Below are positions 34,859 to 43,696 of a stretch of DNA of 64,000 nt, piece after piece. Below the pieces are notes generated by a model. That model ran no database searches. It was not told the DNA's origin and saw only the letters and a program-made list of their open reading frames with translations. Each line of letters opens with the position of its first letter. The first letter of the stretch is position 1. The position numbers and the translations under genes are program-made. The DNA comes from an uncultured Eubacteriales bacterium. Lineage in GTDB: Bacteria; Bacillota; Clostridia; Oscillospirales; CAG-382. The DNA is taken from NCBI GenBank assembly GCA_900551295.1, contig URVJ01000002.1, positions 62,001 to 126,000 on the forward strand, written 5' to 3'.

Positions 34859-35098
34859 ATGAGAATAGATAAATATTTAAAGGTTTCAAGACTTATAAAG
34901 CGCAGAACCGTTGCAAACGACGCCTGCGACAGCGAGCATATCGCGGTGAACGGCAAAACGGTAAAGGCGTCGTATGACGTAAAAGAAGGCGATATTATAA
35001 GCATAACCTTCGGTGAAAAGACGCTGAAGGTAAGAGTGACCGACGTAAGGGAGCACGTTTCAAAAAACGAGGCGTCTCAGATGTACGAGGCGCTCTGA
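34859..35098 (+). CDS. rqcP: RqcP (S4-domain ribosome quality control factor, YabO)
   Basis: 79 residues, a bare S4 RNA-binding domain: MRIDKYLKVSRLIKRRTVAN, then VNGKTVKASYDVKEGD. RqcP works with RqcH to drive C-terminal alanine tailing on stalled 50S subunits. The position between mazG/hup and yabP-yabQ-divIC matches Bacillus yabO. CCGGAGGAATA precedes ATG 34859. Confidence 0.93.
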   Translation: MRIDKYLKVSRLIKRRTVANDACDSEHIAVNGKTVKASYDVKEGDIISITFGEKTLKVRVTDVREHVSKNEASQMYEAL

Positions 35099-35176
35099 TT
35101 TGGCATATGTCGGGCTGTGCGCGCATAATGTATATTGACATGATTGTTTGTGTCAATAATGCAAGGGAATGATTTT

Positions 35177-35458
35177 GTGAACGGACAGACTGCGCACAAG
35201 GGACATAATTTAAATTTGTATGACAGGGAGCGTTTCTGCGTTACCGGCGTTTCGTCGGTTGAGAGCTTTGACGAAAGTATGGTTGTAATGGAGCTTGACG
35301 AGGGCAGTACGCTTACGGTTGAGGGCGTGAATTTGAGCATAACCGACCTCGATCTCGAAAAGGGGAGCGTAGAGGCGTCGGGGCTTGTGACTGGAATGTT
35401 TTACAGCGATTCGTCACCGGTAAAGCGCGGATTTTTCTCAAGGCTGGTCAAGGGCTGA
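35177..35458 (+). CDS. yabP: Sporulation protein YabP
   Basis: About 93 residues. HKGHNLNLYDRERFCVTGV, SFDESMVVMELDEG and the YabP/YqfC pattern of short beta strands (TVEGVNLSITDLDLEKG) support the family. YabP and YabQ are needed for spore coat/cortex formation in Bacillus. I chose GTG 35177, which has AAGGGA 8 nt upstream and gives the usual family N-terminus; an in-frame ATG at 35144 adds 11 residues without a ribosome site. The stop overlaps the yabQ start (TGATG). Confidence 0.88.
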   Translation: MNGQTAHKGHNLNLYDRERFCVTGVSSVESFDESMVVMELDEGSTLTVEGVNLSITDLDLEKGSVEASGLVTGMFYSDSSPVKRGFFSRLVKG

Positions 35459-35958
35459 TGCAGATATATTATCCCGAAAATCAGAAGATTGTTTTTCTGT
35501 ACTTCTTGGCTGTCGGAGTTTTTCTGGGAATAGTCTTTGATGTGCTGCGGATCAAGCGTGAGTTTTTCGGCACATCAAGACTTGTGCTTTTTTTTGACGA
35601 TCTTGCCTATATGCTGTTCTGTACGTGTGTGCTTATACTCGGCGTTTTCAGGGTAAATAACGGAAATCTGCGCTGGTTTGAGTTTTTTAGCCCGTGTATA
35701 GGTTTTCTTGCTTACCGCGCAACGCTCTCAAAGCTTGTAATTAAATTTTTCTTTTTCCTTTCAAGGCTGATAAAGAGAATTTTCCGTGCGGTCTGCAACT
35801 TTTTGCTGCGGATTTTGAAAACTATCTTTAAACCGGTGTTTAAACTGCTTTCGCATATTGCAAAAATTTTGCGCCGCGACTTGACGGAAACGCAAAACAC
35901 GCTTTATACGTACAGAGTTAAAATTAAAATGATAAAGGCTTGTAAAAACGTTTGTTAA
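35458..35958 (+). CDS. yabQ: Spore cortex biosynthesis protein YabQ
   Basis: 166 residues with about four N-terminal membrane helices (residues 12-29, 42-64, 76-92, 95-112) and a basic tail. The pattern FLYFLAVGVFLGIVFDVLRI and FFDDLAYMLFC is typical of YabQ. In Bacillus it is required for cortex assembly during sporulation. It overlaps yabP and precedes divIC by 22 bp, keeping the conserved order. Confidence 0.88.
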   Translation: MQIYYPENQKIVFLYFLAVGVFLGIVFDVLRIKREFFGTSRLVLFFDDLAYMLFCTCVLILGVFRVNNGNLRWFEFFSPCIGFLAYRATLSKLVIKFFFFLSRLIKRIFRAVCNFLLRILKTIFKPVFKLLSHIAKILRRDLTETQNTLYTYRVKIKMIKACKNVC

Positions 35959-35980
35959 TGATACGGGAAGTGTATATTAA

Positions 35981-36247
35981 ATGAATTATATCAAACAGAT
36001 AGTAATAGGATTTGTGCTGATTGCAGTAATGGTGGTTGCGGTCAGAATACAGATCACCATAAACGAAGCCAATATGAAAAAACAGGAGCTTGCCGAGCAG
36101 AGAGATGAGCTGAAATATCAGAACGAAAAACTTCAGAGCGAACTTGATATGCCGCTTGACGACGACTATGTTGCGCGCGTTGCGTCGGATCAGCTCGGAT
36201 ATAAGGATCCCAATGCCAAGTATTTCTATAATAATCTTCCGGACTGA
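35981..36247 (+). CDS. divIC: Septum formation initiator DivIC/FtsB
   Basis: 88 residues: one membrane helix (about 6-24) followed by a coiled coil (ANMKKQELAEQRDELKYQNE) and the conserved end VASDQLGYKDPNAKYFYN. DivIC/FtsB is a bitopic divisome protein acting with FtsL and DivIB. The location after yabQ is conserved from Bacillus through Clostridia. The expected ribosome site before ATG 35981 is weak (GGGAAG). Confidence 0.9.
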   Translation: MNYIKQIVIGFVLIAVMVVAVRIQITINEANMKKQELAEQRDELKYQNEKLQSELDMPLDDDYVARVASDQLGYKDPNAKYFYNNLPD

Positions 36248-36310
36248 TACGGCGTCACATAATTCTCACCTAAAGTAAACATATTTTTTGCATTTTTTAC
36301 ATAAAACTTC

Positions 36311-36340
36311 TTTACATTCATGCGATTTTTGTGCTATAAT
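36311..36340 (+). promoter_or_regulatory. Promoter of hpf
   Basis: TTTACA (36311-36316), 18-bp spacer, extended -10 TGC-TATAAT (36335-36340). The transcript should begin with a 7-bp hairpin (GAGATCA 36348-36354 / TGATCTC 36360-36366), directly before AGGAGG. Confidence 0.75.
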
Positions 36341-36389
36341 ACATATAGAGATCAAGAGATGATCTCAAAAAGGTACAGGAGGAATTTAC

Positions 36390-36914
36390 ATGAAAGTAAT
36401 CATTGTCGGAAGAAGATTTGACGTAACGGACGATCTCAAGCAGAAAGTTGAGAAAAAGCTTTTAAAGCTTGATAAATTTTTCGACGAGCAGGCGGTAGCA
36501 AACGTCACTATGCGCGCCGAGAGAAACAAAGAAATACTTGAAATTACAATAACATATAAAGGAACAATGTTCCGTTCGGAGGTTGCGGAAGAAAAAATAC
36601 CGGCTGCACTCGATAAGTCGATAGACATAATAGAAAGACAGATAAGAAAGAATAAAACAAGACTTGAAAAACGTCTTAAAACCGGATCTGTCGAGAGCCT
36701 TGTCGAAGAATTCAAGGACGTACCCGAAGATGAGATAAAGATAACGAGGGTAAAGAAGTTCGACGTAAGACTCATGACTGCGGAGGAAGCAGTAATGCAG
36801 ATGAACCTTCTCGGACATTCGTTCTTCCTGTATAGGGACGCTGAAAGCGGAGAATTCAATGTCGTTTATAAGAAAAAGAACGACGAATACGGCGTAATAG
36901 AGCCGATTGAATAA
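36390..36914 (+). CDS. hpf: Ribosome hibernation promoting factor, long form
   Basis: 174 residues: N-terminal S30AE domain (about 1-100; IIVGRRFDVTDDLKQKVEKK) and a C-terminal dimerisation domain (KITRVKKFDVRLMTAEEAVM, LGHSFFLYRDAESGEFNVVY). Long HPF alone dimerises 70S ribosomes to 100S in stationary phase. Single gene with promoter and terminator. Confidence 0.96.
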   Translation: MKVIIVGRRFDVTDDLKQKVEKKLLKLDKFFDEQAVANVTMRAERNKEILEITITYKGTMFRSEVAEEKIPAALDKSIDIIERQIRKNKTRLEKRLKTGSVESLVEEFKDVPEDEIKITRVKKFDVRLMTAEEAVMQMNLLGHSFFLYRDAESGEFNVVYKKKNDEYGVIEPIE

Positions 36915-36923
36915 AAATCATAA

Positions 36924-36966
36924 CCGTGAGGGCATAATATTTCAAAAGCTCTCACGGCTTTTTTCT
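36924..36966 (+). terminator. Terminator of hpf
   Basis: CCGTGAG (36924-36930) pairs with CTCACGG (36951-36957), followed by CTTTTTTC. Confidence 0.8.
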
Positions 36967-36974
36967 TTTTGTAC

Positions 36975-37003
36975 TTGAATTTTCGGAAAACAGGCTGTAT
37001 AAT
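36975..37003 (+). promoter_or_regulatory. Sigma-A promoter of the MATE gene
   Basis: TTGAAT (36975-36980), 17-bp spacer, TATAAT (36998-37003). Leader about 47 nt. Confidence 0.75.
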
Positions 37004-37056
37004 TGTTCTTAACGCTAAAAGAACGGAATTTTTTGCACAATACGGAGATAATGTCC

Positions 37057-38418
37057 ATGGACAATACTGAAAATACTTTTTTCGGCAGCGAAAGAGTGAG
37101 TAAAATATTGTTAAAGATCTGTCCGCCGGTAATGTTCGCACAGCTCATACAGGCTTTGTATAATCTGGTAGACAGCTATTTTATCGGAAAATGTTCCGAG
37201 GAGGGACTTACGGCACTGTCCGTAATATATCCGATACAGCTTATAATAATAGCTCTCGGCGTGGGAATCGGCGTCGGAGTAAATACCGTAATGGCGCGTT
37301 TTTACGGACTCGGAGAAAAGGAAAAGGCAGCTAAGACCGCAGGCACCGGAATTGCTGTTTCGGCACTGTGCTGGATCGTCTTTGCGCTTGTTTCGCTTAT
37401 ATTTATGAAACCGTTTGCAAACGCGTCGTCGCAGTCAGTACTTGTAAGACAGTACGTAAAGGACTACGGATATATCGTATGCGTCGGAAGTACGGGAATA
37501 TTCCTTGAAGGTGTGTTTTCAAAGATACATCAGGCAAAGGGAAATATGAAACTTCCCATGATAGCCCAAGTGTGCGGAGCGCTGTTCAATATTGTTTTCG
37601 ATAAGATATTGATTTTCGGCCTCGGGTCAATACCCGCGCTCGGAATAAAGGGCGCCGCATATGCGACGGTCGGAGGTCAGATACTCGCTGCGGTAATTAC
37701 GGGCGCAAGCATGAGGTATAAACCGCCCGTTGTGTCAGAGACTGTAAAATACACCAAACTCATCTGGACAGCCGGAATGCCGTCTATCGTAATGCAGGCG
37801 CTGTATACCGTGTACATACTCGGACTCAATCTTCTTCTCGTGACTTTCTCGGACGCTGCGGTTACGGTTCTCGGAATATACTATAAGCTCCAGTCGCTGT
37901 TTTTTATACCGCTTTTCGGGATGGAGACCTGTATAGTCCCGGTGCTCAGTTATAACTGCGCGCGAAAGAGTTATGACAGATGCCGTAAAATATTGTTTGA
38001 ATCTTTCGGCGTGAGCGCGGCTTTCATGGCGTTCGGAATAATTGCGTTTGAATTTTTCCCGACTCAGCTTATAGGATTGTTTTCGCACAGCGAACTTGTA
38101 AAGGACGTCGGCAGAGTGGGATTTCGCATTATAGCGTCAAGCTTTCTTCCGGCAGCCTATTCGCTTTTGATACCTGTTTTCTTTCAGGCGGTCGGCAGAA
38201 ATTTCGAGAGCGTGGCGCTTACGGTGCTGCGTCAGGTAATACTTTTCGTGCCGCTGGCATGGCTGCTTTCATTCGCCGGACTTAACTTTGTGTGGTGTAC
38301 TTTCCCGATTACCGAAATACTTACCTGCGCGCTCGGAATGTATTTTTATGCCGGACTTTCAAAAAAATGGCGTAATGAAACGGCGGAATTGCAGCAAAAA
38401 TCAAAATCAGACGTATAA
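37057..38418 (+). CDS. MATE-family efflux transporter
   Basis: 453 residues, 12 membrane helices. VMFAQLIQALYNLVDSYFIG at the N-terminus and the later repeat of the same fold (MPSIVMQALYTVYILGLN) are typical of the DinF/NorM-like MATE group, which exports cationic drugs in exchange for sodium or protons. Substrate unknown. ATG 37057 has GGAG 9 nt upstream; upstream in-frame codons back to 37003 would overlap the -10 box and are rejected. Confidence 0.9.
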   Translation: MDNTENTFFGSERVSKILLKICPPVMFAQLIQALYNLVDSYFIGKCSEEGLTALSVIYPIQLIIIALGVGIGVGVNTVMARFYGLGEKEKAAKTAGTGIAVSALCWIVFALVSLIFMKPFANASSQSVLVRQYVKDYGYIVCVGSTGIFLEGVFSKIHQAKGNMKLPMIAQVCGALFNIVFDKILIFGLGSIPALGIKGAAYATVGGQILAAVITGASMRYKPPVVSETVKYTKLIWTAGMPSIVMQALYTVYILGLNLLLVTFSDAAVTVLGIYYKLQSLFFIPLFGMETCIVPVLSYNCARKSYDRCRKILFESFGVSAAFMAFGIIAFEFFPTQLIGLFSHSELVKDVGRVGFRIIASSFLPAAYSLLIPVFFQAVGRNFESVALTVLRQVILFVPLAWLLSFAGLNFVWCTFPITEILTCALGMYFYAGLSKKWRNETAELQQKSKSDV

Positions 38419-38470
38419 AATGCACGGCAAATTTAAATACTTATTGTGATAATAAACAGAGGTGAAATAC

Positions 38471-39460
38471 ATGAAGATATTGTTTTACGATACAAAGCCT
38501 TATGACAGCGAATCTTTTGACGCGATACTGCCGTCATATCCCGATATAACCATAGATTATCTCAAAACCGATATTTCTCCGCGAACCGCGTCCCTTGCAC
38601 GTGAGAGCGACGCAGTATGCCTGTTTGTGGCGTCGGACGTCGGAGAAAAGACGGTAAGGGCGCTGCATGACGCCGGGGTAAAGCTTATACTCATGCGCTG
38701 CGCGGGATATAATAACGTCGATTTGAAAACTGCGGACGAGCTTGGAATGACTGTTATGCGCGTGCCGGGATACTCGCCCGAAGCAATAGCCGAACACGCG
38801 CTTGCGCTTGCTTTTGCCGTAAACAGACATATCCATAAGGCGTATATCAAAGTGCGCGAAAATAATTTCAGTCTTATGGGACTTACCGGTATCAATTTTC
38901 ACGGAAAGACCGCCGGCATTATCGGAACCGGCAAGATCGGCGCCGCAATGGCTCGCTGCTGCCGCGGTATAGGCATGAAAGTAATAGCCTATGATAAGTA
39001 CCCGAATAAGTCGCTTGACTTTGTCGAATATAAAACTCTGGACGAGGTGCTTTCTGAAAGCGATCTTATATCTCTGCACTGTCCTTTGACGCAAGAAACC
39101 TATCACATGATAAATATCGACACCATAGAGAAGATGAAGGACGGAGTAATACTTGTAAATACGTCGCGCGGAGCACTTATCAGCACGGACGATCTCATTA
39201 AGGGCAACCGTATGCATAAGTTTGCGGGAATAGGACTTGACGTGTACGAGGAGGAACAGAAAAACGTCTTTGAAAACCGCGAGGACGATATTCTCGAAAC
39301 TTCCGTAACATCAAGACTGCTTTCGTTCCCGAATGTAATCGTGACGTCGCATCAGGGCTTTCTCACAAAAGAGGCTCTTGAGGCTATAAGCACGACAACG
39401 CTCGATAATGCAATGAGCTTTGCAAACGGAAATCCCATTGCGGAAAATATAGTAAAGTAA
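38471..39460 (+). CDS. ldhA: D-2-hydroxyacid dehydrogenase (D-lactate dehydrogenase type)
   Basis: 329 residues. NAD-binding motif GIIGTGKIGAAMARCC near residue 150, the catalytic Arg in NTSRGALI, Glu in GLDVYEEE and His in VTSHQGFLT. The N-terminal RCAGYNNVDL and the overall length match fermentative D-lactate dehydrogenase LdhA, which regenerates NAD by reducing pyruvate. Related D-2-hydroxyisocaproate-type enzymes are possible. ATG 38471 follows AGAGGTG; the GTG at 38462 overlaps that site. A terminator follows. Confidence 0.88.
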   Translation: MKILFYDTKPYDSESFDAILPSYPDITIDYLKTDISPRTASLARESDAVCLFVASDVGEKTVRALHDAGVKLILMRCAGYNNVDLKTADELGMTVMRVPGYSPEAIAEHALALAFAVNRHIHKAYIKVRENNFSLMGLTGINFHGKTAGIIGTGKIGAAMARCCRGIGMKVIAYDKYPNKSLDFVEYKTLDEVLSESDLISLHCPLTQETYHMINIDTIEKMKDGVILVNTSRGALISTDDLIKGNRMHKFAGIGLDVYEEEQKNVFENREDDILETSVTSRLLSFPNVIVTSHQGFLTKEALEAISTTTLDNAMSFANGNPIAENIVK

Positions 39461-39476
39461 AAATGTGCGTAAAATA

Positions 39477-39513
39477 CGGCGGAGACGAAATATCTTCCGC
39501 CGCGTTTTGTTTT
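39477..39513 (+). terminator. Terminator of ldhA
   Basis: CGGCGGA (39477-39483) pairs with TCCGCCG (39496-39502), with inner pairs around it, followed by CGTTTTGTTTT. Confidence 0.75.
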
Positions 39514-39517
39514 GCGG

Positions 39518-39546
39518 TTGACAAAGTTTAAATTTGCGTGTAAAAT
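39518..39546 (+). promoter_or_regulatory. Sigma-A promoter of the TetR gene
   Basis: TTGACA (39518-39523), 17-bp spacer, TAAAAT (39541-39546). It begins within a few bases of the upstream terminator's T-run. Confidence 0.8.
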
Positions 39547-39580
39547 TTAAGTGAAAAATATTTATCTGCGGAGAAATATA

Positions 39581-40162
39581 ATGGCAAAAAAGACTAACAA
39601 TACAAAAAGCAAAATTGTAAAAGCTGCATGGAAACTGTTTTATGAGCAAGGGTACGACGATACGACGGTCGATGAAATAATTTCCGAGTCCGGTACTTCC
39701 AAAGGCTCGTTCTATCACTATTTCGACGGCAAGGACGCGCTGTTAAGCTCTCTTTCGTATATGTTCGACGAAAAGTATACGGAGCTTCGCGAAACTCTCG
39801 ACGACGGCATGAACAGCTTTGACAAACTGCTGTATATGAATGAAGTGCTTTTCGGAATGATAGACAGCGAGATAAATATAGACCTGCTTGCGCGCCTCTA
39901 TTCTTCTCAGCTCACCGCAAAAAGCCAGAAACATATGCTTGACTATAACAGAGAGTATTACAAACTGCTCAGAAAAGTCGTTTCCGAAGGGCAGGAGAGA
40001 GGCGAAATTAGCCGCGAAATGTCGGTGAACGATATAGTAAATTTCTATGCGATGTGCGAACGCGGAATAATGTATGACTGGTGTATACATAACGGAGAAT
40101 ACTCGCTTAAAGAGTACGCAAAAGAGGTTATGCCGATTTTCCTGTCAAAACTCAAAGTTTAA
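39581..40162 (+). CDS. TetR/AcrR-family transcriptional regulator
   Basis: 193 residues. N-terminal HTH: KIVKAAWKLFYEQGYDDTTV followed by DEIISESGTSKGSFYHYFDG, the standard TetR signature. The C-terminal ligand-binding half (about 60-193) is all-helical and unassigned. GCGGAG precedes ATG 39581; an upstream GTG at 39551 is only about 5 bp after the -10 box and is rejected. A 30-bp dyad 100 bp downstream of the stop, in front of putP, is the best candidate operator, so this protein may control putP. Confidence 0.9.
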   Translation: MAKKTNNTKSKIVKAAWKLFYEQGYDDTTVDEIISESGTSKGSFYHYFDGKDALLSSLSYMFDEKYTELRETLDDGMNSFDKLLYMNEVLFGMIDSEINIDLLARLYSSQLTAKSQKHMLDYNREYYKLLRKVVSEGQERGEISREMSVNDIVNFYAMCERGIMYDWCIHNGEYSLKEYAKEVMPIFLSKLKV

Positions 40163-40260
40163 ATGTAAAAAGTTTATTAACGGTTCGGCGCGATTATGAT
40201 GTTTGGTACGGTCTGAAAAGGTATATATAAGTCGAAATTTGTCGCGAATTATAATTTTGG

Positions 40261-40290
40261 TACAGAATGTAGTCTATACTGCGTTCTGTA
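40261..40290 (+). promoter_or_regulatory. 30-bp dyad upstream of putP, candidate TetR operator
   Basis: TACAGAATGTAGT (40261-40273) is an inverted repeat of ACTGCGTTCTGTA (40278-40290), 11 of 13 positions perfect in DNA and the other two G-U in RNA. It abuts the putP -35 box. Size and position fit a TetR-type operator; it follows the tetR gene. Confidence 0.5.
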
Positions 40291-40319
40291 TTGCGTTTTA
40301 TGAATAAGTATGATACAAT
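40291..40319 (+). promoter_or_regulatory. Promoter of putP
   Basis: Weak -35 TTGCGT (40291-40296), 17-bp spacer, extended -10 TGA-TACAAT (40314-40319). It starts immediately after the dyad. Confidence 0.6.
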
Positions 40320-40353
40320 ATCCGAGTAATTTTTTAACAGTGAGGTAAAAATC

Positions 40354-41850
40354 ATGGAAGTTTTGTCATTTGTGCTTTACTTTCTGCTCATGCTCGGAAT
40401 AGGAGTGTATTTCTTCTTTAAGGGCAAGGGAAAAGAGGAAAGCGAAAAGGATTATTTTCTCGGCGGAAGAAAAATGGGACCGTGGGTAACGGCAATGAGC
40501 GCACAGGCGTCGGATATGAGCGCATGGCTGCTTATGGGACTGCCGGGAAGCATACTCGCGTTCGGCCTCGGACAGGCGTGGATCGGTATCGGTCTTGCCA
40601 TAGGAACATCGCTTAACTGGATGTTCGTCGCAAAGCGTCTCAGATGCTTTTCAAAGGCTGCCGGCGACTCCATTACACTGCCGCAGTATCTTTCAAACAG
40701 ATTTGCGTCAAAGAGCCATGCTCTTCAGGTCGTAAGCGCCGTAATATTCTTGGTATGCTTTACGGTATACGTTGCAAGCGGATTTGTAGCCGGTGCTTCG
40801 GTGTTCAATGAACTTTTCCCGTCTCTCGGCGAATCAAGGTCAATGCTTATCTTTGCGTTCATCATAATTGTCTATACCTTCTTGGGCGGATTTAACGCCG
40901 TATGCTGGACGGACTTTTTCCAGGGACTGCTTATGCTCGTTGCACTTCTCGCAGTGCCGATAATGATCATGTTTACTCAGAACCCGGATGCTTCCGCACT
41001 TGCAAATACCATAGTGGGCTCCGACGGAACACAGTATACATTTGTTGCAAACTTTTTCAATGCGTCATGGCAGGATATAGTATCGGGACTCGCATGGGGA
41101 CTCGGATACTGCGGAATGCCGCACATACTCGTAAGATTTATGTCTATCGAAAAGCCGTCCATGATAAAGAAAAGCGCGACGGTGGCTATAATCTGGGTTG
41201 TGATCTCTCTTGCATGCACAATACTCCTCGCATACTACGGACGTATGCTTATCGGAGAAGAACTGCTTGTTGACGGTAATCAGAAGCTTGTATTCGTAAG
41301 ACTTGCAAGAATGCTGTTCCACCCGTTTGTGGCGGGAATTCTGCTCGCTGCAATAATCGCGGCTTCAATGTCAACGGCAGACTCGCAGCTGCTTGTTGCG
41401 TCCTCGTCATTTACAAGCGATATTTATAAGCCCGTTATCAGAAAGAACACTTCCGAAAAGGAAGTTCTCTGGGTCGGAAGAATCGTGGTTCTCGCGGTTT
41501 CCGTAATTGCATACTTCATCGCAAGCAGCAAGGGTTCGGGAGCACAGGCTATAATGGAAATGGTTGAAAACGCATGGGCAGGATTCGGCGGTTCTTTCGG
41601 ACCGGTCGTTGTGCTGTCGCTGTTCTGGAAGAGAATGACATATAAGGGCGCGTGTGCCGGCGTTGTTTTCGGTGCGCTTACAGATGTGCTTTGGCTCATT
41701 AAGTTCAAGCCCGTAACCGGCATTTACGAGATACTTCCGGCATTTGCAGTCGGTTTTATCGCAGCCGTTGTCGTTTCCCTCTGCGATAAGAAACCCTCTG
41801 ATGAGGTTCTTGACATCTACGCAAAGGCGACAAGCGCCGACTGCGACTGA
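40354..41850 (+). CDS. putP: Sodium/proline symporter PutP
   Basis: 498 residues with about 13 membrane helices of the sodium:solute symporter (SSF) family. DYFLGGRKMGPWVTAMSAQA, SDMSAWLLMGLPGS and ITLPQYLSNRF match PutP, including the serines of the sodium site. It imports proline for osmoprotection, protein synthesis or Stickland fermentation. Expression is probably controlled through the dyad upstream. The gene is monocistronic with a terminator at 41894. Confidence 0.92.
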   Translation: MEVLSFVLYFLLMLGIGVYFFFKGKGKEESEKDYFLGGRKMGPWVTAMSAQASDMSAWLLMGLPGSILAFGLGQAWIGIGLAIGTSLNWMFVAKRLRCFSKAAGDSITLPQYLSNRFASKSHALQVVSAVIFLVCFTVYVASGFVAGASVFNELFPSLGESRSMLIFAFIIIVYTFLGGFNAVCWTDFFQGLLMLVALLAVPIMIMFTQNPDASALANTIVGSDGTQYTFVANFFNASWQDIVSGLAWGLGYCGMPHILVRFMSIEKPSMIKKSATVAIIWVVISLACTILLAYYGRMLIGEELLVDGNQKLVFVRLARMLFHPFVAGILLAAIIAASMSTADSQLLVASSSFTSDIYKPVIRKNTSEKEVLWVGRIVVLAVSVIAYFIASSKGSGAQAIMEMVENAWAGFGGSFGPVVVLSLFWKRMTYKGACAGVVFGALTDVLWLIKFKPVTGIYEILPAFAVGFIAAVVVSLCDKKPSDEVLDIYAKATSADCD

Positions 41851-41893
41851 TAAACGGTAATTTATTCGCGTTTCGGCTTTGATTTTAAAAATA

Positions 41894-41945
41894 AACTCTG
41901 TGTCTTTCCTGTTGCTTCGGGATTCGGCACGGAGTTTTCTTTTTG
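41894..41945 (+). terminator. Terminator of putP
   Basis: AACTCTGTGTC (41894-41904) pairs with GGCACGGAGTT (41926-41936) with two G-U pairs, then TTCTTTTT. Confidence 0.75.
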
Positions 41946-42081
41946 GTGCCTCAATTTCCGTAAAATGCTTTTTTCTGTAAACAAAAGTGATAAAACACAA
42001 ACTTTTTTGCCTTTATTGAAAACCGTTTCAATTTTCTCCGAAAAATTCACAATTTTTTGTCAATAATAATAATGAAAACTA

Positions 42082-42110
42082 TTGCAATTTGAGACGGAAA
42101 GTTGTATAAT
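42082..42110 (+). promoter_or_regulatory. Sigma-A promoter of the decarboxylase operon
   Basis: TTGCAA (42082-42087), 17-bp spacer, TATAAT (42105-42110). Leader of about 70 nt with TGGAGG before ATG 42186. The rest of 41946-42081 is AT-rich and featureless. Confidence 0.8.
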
Positions 42111-42185
42111 ACTCTCAAAATGGGGCGGAAGTTGGAAAACTTGAAAAAATCTGCCATTTTTAATAATCTGTATGGAGGTAAAAAT

Positions 42186-43673
42186 ATGGATTTACAAATG
42201 AGAAGCGACAGTCTTGCAAAGGCAAAAAAGCTGCTCAACGATAAGACAAATGCCGATAAACTCCATAAAGCGGGAAAACATACCGCATATGAGCTTATGG
42301 ATATGCTCTTTGACAGCGGAACTTTTGTAGAGACAAACGCTTATGTCAGAGCGTATGCCAATGAGCTTGGCACGTCAAACCCTGCCGAATACGAAGGCGT
42401 TGTCTGCGGCTACGGTGCGGTTGACGGAAGACTTACGTTTGCCTATGTTCAGAACGCCGCAAGAATGAACGGTGCTTTTTCAAAGGCGGCGGCGGCAAAG
42501 ATCACGGCCCTGTGCGACATGGCAATCAAGAACGGCGCACCCGTAGTATCGGTGTTCGACTCGAACGGCGCAAAGATTGAAGAGGGCGTTGACGTTCTCG
42601 CAGGCTACGGCGCAGTTATGAAAAAGACTGCGGCATTAAGCGGCAGAGTACCTCAGATTGCAGTTGTGTGCGGAAATACCGCAGGCGCGTCGGCAACGAT
42701 AGCCTCCATGGCTGATGTTCGTGTTATGACGGAAAAAGCAAAGTTCTCGGTTTCACCCGCAAGCGTGCTTGCCGATAACGGTGCGGATAAGGACACTGCA
42801 AGCGCAAAGAGCGCATATGAAGACGGATATGTCGACGTAATGTGCGCAAAAGACGAGGACGCTTTTGAAAGCGTAAAGGATATCCTTTCTTTCCTCCCGT
42901 CAAATAAGCTTGACAATAACGTTTATACAGGCGTTGAGGACGATCCCAACCGCGCAACTCCCGAAGTTGAGACGCTTGTTGCAAATGAAAATTACGACGC
43001 ACATGACCTTATAAAGTCCGTAGCGGACGGCGCAAGATTTACCGAACTCGGAGCATGCAAGGCAAATGCCGTAATTACCGCGTTCATGACGGTCAACGGA
43101 GTTGTATGCGGAGTTGCCGCAAATAACCCCGCGCATAACGGCGGCAGACTTTCGGCAGGTGCTCTCAGAAAGCTTTCCGCATTCGTAAATCTTTGCAATT
43201 CGTTTGGAATTTCGGTTCTGAATCTCGTTGATACAAAGGGATATAACGCAAAGTGCGAGGCTGAAGGCGGCAGAATGACCGAAGAATCCGCAAAGACGGC
43301 AAAGGCATACGCACTCGCGTCTGTTCCCGTAATTACCGTATATACCGGCAGCGCATACGGCAGCGCACTTACCGTAATGGGTTCAAAGGCGCTCGGTGCC
43401 GATCTCGTGCTCGCGCTCGACAGCGCAAAGCTCGGAGTACTCGACCCGGCGGCGTCTGTTGCAATGATGTGGACGGAAAAGCTTCTCGGAGCAAAGGCGC
43501 CCATCGAAAAAAGAAAGGCTCTTGAGGAAGAGTGGGCAAACGTAATGTCAACTCCTCTTATGGCGGCTTACAGCGGACAGGTAGACGATATAGTTCCTGC
43601 CGCAGAGCTTCGTCAGAGAATAGCCTCCGCACTTGAAATGCTTTCCATGAAGAAAGAATTTCTTGATCTTTAA
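42186..43673 (+). CDS. mmdA: CoA-ester carboxyltransferase subunit (12S / MmdA type)
   Basis: 495 residues with two crotonase-like carboxyltransferase halves. Landmarks are AGYGAVMKKTAALSGRVPQI, VCGNTAGASATIASMADVR in the N-half and LVDTKGYNAKCEAEGGRM, GSAYGSALTVMG in the C-half. MmdA-type proteins move CO2 between biotin and methylmalonyl-CoA (or a similar acyl-CoA). The sequence is divergent from classical MmdA, so the acyl-CoA is uncertain. It heads an operon with gamma, biotin carrier, beta and 5S subunits. ATG 42186 follows TGGAGG; the longer in-frame extension starts inside the promoter. Confidence 0.85.
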   Translation: MDLQMRSDSLAKAKKLLNDKTNADKLHKAGKHTAYELMDMLFDSGTFVETNAYVRAYANELGTSNPAEYEGVVCGYGAVDGRLTFAYVQNAARMNGAFSKAAAAKITALCDMAIKNGAPVVSVFDSNGAKIEEGVDVLAGYGAVMKKTAALSGRVPQIAVVCGNTAGASATIASMADVRVMTEKAKFSVSPASVLADNGADKDTASAKSAYEDGYVDVMCAKDEDAFESVKDILSFLPSNKLDNNVYTGVEDDPNRATPEVETLVANENYDAHDLIKSVADGARFTELGACKANAVITAFMTVNGVVCGVAANNPAHNGGRLSAGALRKLSAFVNLCNSFGISVLNLVDTKGYNAKCEAEGGRMTEESAKTAKAYALASVPVITVYTGSAYGSALTVMGSKALGADLVLALDSAKLGVLDPAASVAMMWTEKLLGAKAPIEKRKALEEEWANVMSTPLMAAYSGQVDDIVPAAELRQRIASALEMLSMKKEFLDL

Positions 43674-43696
43674 ATGAAAGCCGAAGGTGAAATAAA

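Noticed and set aside
34708..35004. 98-residue minus frame over the hup-rqcP gap
   Set aside because: It overlaps rqcP and the stem-loop region and shows no family features.
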